From an uncultured Arcanobacterium sp. (GTDB taxonomy: Bacteria > Actinomycetota > Actinomycetes > Actinomycetales > Actinomycetaceae): DNA of 64,000 nucleotides. The stretch covers positions 1-64,000 of the forward strand of contig CAUAGM010000002.1 in the NCBI GenBank assembly GCA_958428545.1. The letters are read 5' to 3'. The notes beneath the pieces are model-generated. The model searched no databases. It was not told the origin of the DNA and saw nothing but the letters and a program-made list of their open reading frames with translations. This document shows, one piece after another, positions 63,313 to 64,000 of the stretch. The position numbers and the translations under genes are program-made. The stretch's first letter is position 1. The number at the start of each line of letters is the position of its first letter.

Positions 63313-64000
63313 ATGGCTACTCCATTAGAAACGTCGGCACTTCTCACCGATATGTATGAACTCACAATGGTTGATTCCGCCCTGAAATCAGGCACTGCTC
63401 ATCGCTCATCAGTTTTTGAGCTTTTCGCTCGCCGCTTGCCTGGGCAGCGGCGCTATGGGGTGGTTGCCGGCACAGCGCGAGCAATTCAAGCAGTAGAAGA
63501 ATTCCATTTCGGTGAAGCTGAAATCGATTTTCTCCACCGCGCTCAGATTGTAAGTGACGATACTCTCGAATGGCTCGCAAACTACAGCTTTTCCGGTGAT
63601 ATTTACGGATACCCCGAGGGCGAATGCTACTTCCCTAATTCTCCTATTATGACGGTGACGGGCACATTCGCCGAGGCATGCATTCTGGAGACCGTCCTCC
63701 TTTCAATTCTCAATTACGATTCTGCCGTTGCCACAGCAGCGAGCCGCATGACGATTGCTGCTCATGATCGTCCATGCCTAGATATGGGAGCACGCCGCAC
63801 TCACGAAATGAGTGCAGTTGCTGCTGCACGCGCGGCGATTATTGGCGGCTTTGTGGGCACATCTAATCTTGAAGCAGCTCGCGAATACGGCATTAAAGCT
63901 ATTGGCACTGCCGCTCATTCGTTCACACTGTTGCACGATTCAGAAGAAGAAGCATTCCGTGCTCAGATTGCAACAATGGGTACGGGAACTACTCTTCTTG
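63313..64000 (+). CDS. pncB: Nicotinate phosphoribosyltransferase, 5' part
   Basis: The gene runs off the window; 229 residues are visible. It starts MATPLETSALLTDMYELTM, the typical opening of the family. Further conserved pieces are FELFARRLPGQRRYGVVAG, the ILETVLLSILNYDSAVATAASRM helix, DMGARRTHEMSAVAAARAAI and FVGTSNLEAAREYGI. It turns nicotinate and PRPP into nicotinate mononucleotide, the substrate of NadD encoded at 17030, so the window supports nicotinate salvage to NAD. Confidence 0.94.
   Translation, partial: MATPLETSALLTDMYELTMVDSALKSGTAHRSSVFELFARRLPGQRRYGVVAGTARAIQAVEEFHFGEAEIDFLHRAQIVSDDTLEWLANYSFSGDIYGYPEGECYFPNSPIMTVTGTFAEACILETVLLSILNYDSAVATAASRMTIAAHDRPCLDMGARRTHEMSAVAAARAAIIGGFVGTSNLEAAREYGIKAIGTAAHSFTLLHDSEEEAFRAQIATMGTGTTLL

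Overview
The window reads as chromosome of a host-associated actinobacterium, most likely Actinomycetaceae-like (Actinomyces/Trueperella/Arcanobacterium type), with moderate GC judged by eye. The support is gene order: rplU-rpmA-obgE-proB/proA-nadD-rsfS, rnc-DUF177-SepIVA-like-coaD-rsmD-recG, and murI-MBL-rph-rdgB are classic actinobacterial blocks. A DevS/DevR-like pair, an NdgR/LtbR-type regulator divergent from leuCD, a DUF4916 protein and several apparently leaderless genes (an extended TANNNT box 6-7 nt before ATG) agree with this. A sortase-anchored sialidase and a GH112 galacto-N-biose/lacto-N-biose phosphorylase point to life on mucosal glycans. Genus and species are inference.

Region 1 (1-6.7 kb) is accessory DNA: the 3' part of a type I hsdS with duplicated conserved regions, a shortened DUF3990 (ADP-ribosyltransferase-like) gene, a frameshifted remnant of a D12-class adenine methyltransferase, a GNAT gene, a tyrosine recombinase and hsdR. 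tRNA-Ala(GGC) follows. The recombinase next to hsdS suggests a switchable type I restriction system; only one end is visible.

Region 2 (7.1-13.2 kb) is the most unusual part. A leftward operon encodes a small secreted protein (129 aa), an adaptor lipoprotein, an ABC ATPase and a MacB/FtsX-type permease, followed by a small lipoprotein gene. Divergent from it is an apparent rightward operon: an unannotated 53-codon ORF with a strong ribosome binding site and two C-terminal cysteines, a multi-pass NarL-type histidine kinase and its response regulator. An 18-bp dyad sits between the two units. This looks like a self-contained secreted-peptide/exporter/two-component module. Its function is not established.

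Region 3 (13.3-26.7 kb) is mostly leftward housekeeping: a solitary trpB, a histidine phosphatase, rsfS, an acidic Cys/Ser-rich membrane protein, nadD, proA, (divergent trxA), a flavin monooxygenase-like gene, proB, obgE, rpmA, rplU and an RNase E/G. Region 4 (27.2-36.1 kb) is cydABDC followed, with overlap, by a GAF-domain histidine kinase, facing a DevR/NarL-type regulator on the other strand. This couples bd-oxidase and its CydDC exporter to a probable redox or oxygen sensor. Region 5 (36.1-42.2 kb) is rnc to recG, then rpmB.

Region 6 (42.3-64 kb) carries the cell-wall-anchored sialidase, ddl, murA, leuDC with a divergent IclR regulator, a MurE-like ligase with an unusual specificity motif, gltX, the GH112 phosphorylase, tRNA-Leu(UAG), bcp, a small membrane protein, DUF4916, a 38-codon ORF with its own terminator, rdgB, rph, a metallohydrolase, murI and the start of a nicotinate phosphoribosyltransferase gene. 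Peptidoglycan precursor genes (ddl, murA, murE-like, murI) are spread through this region. No CRISPR array, rRNA or complete insertion sequence was seen.
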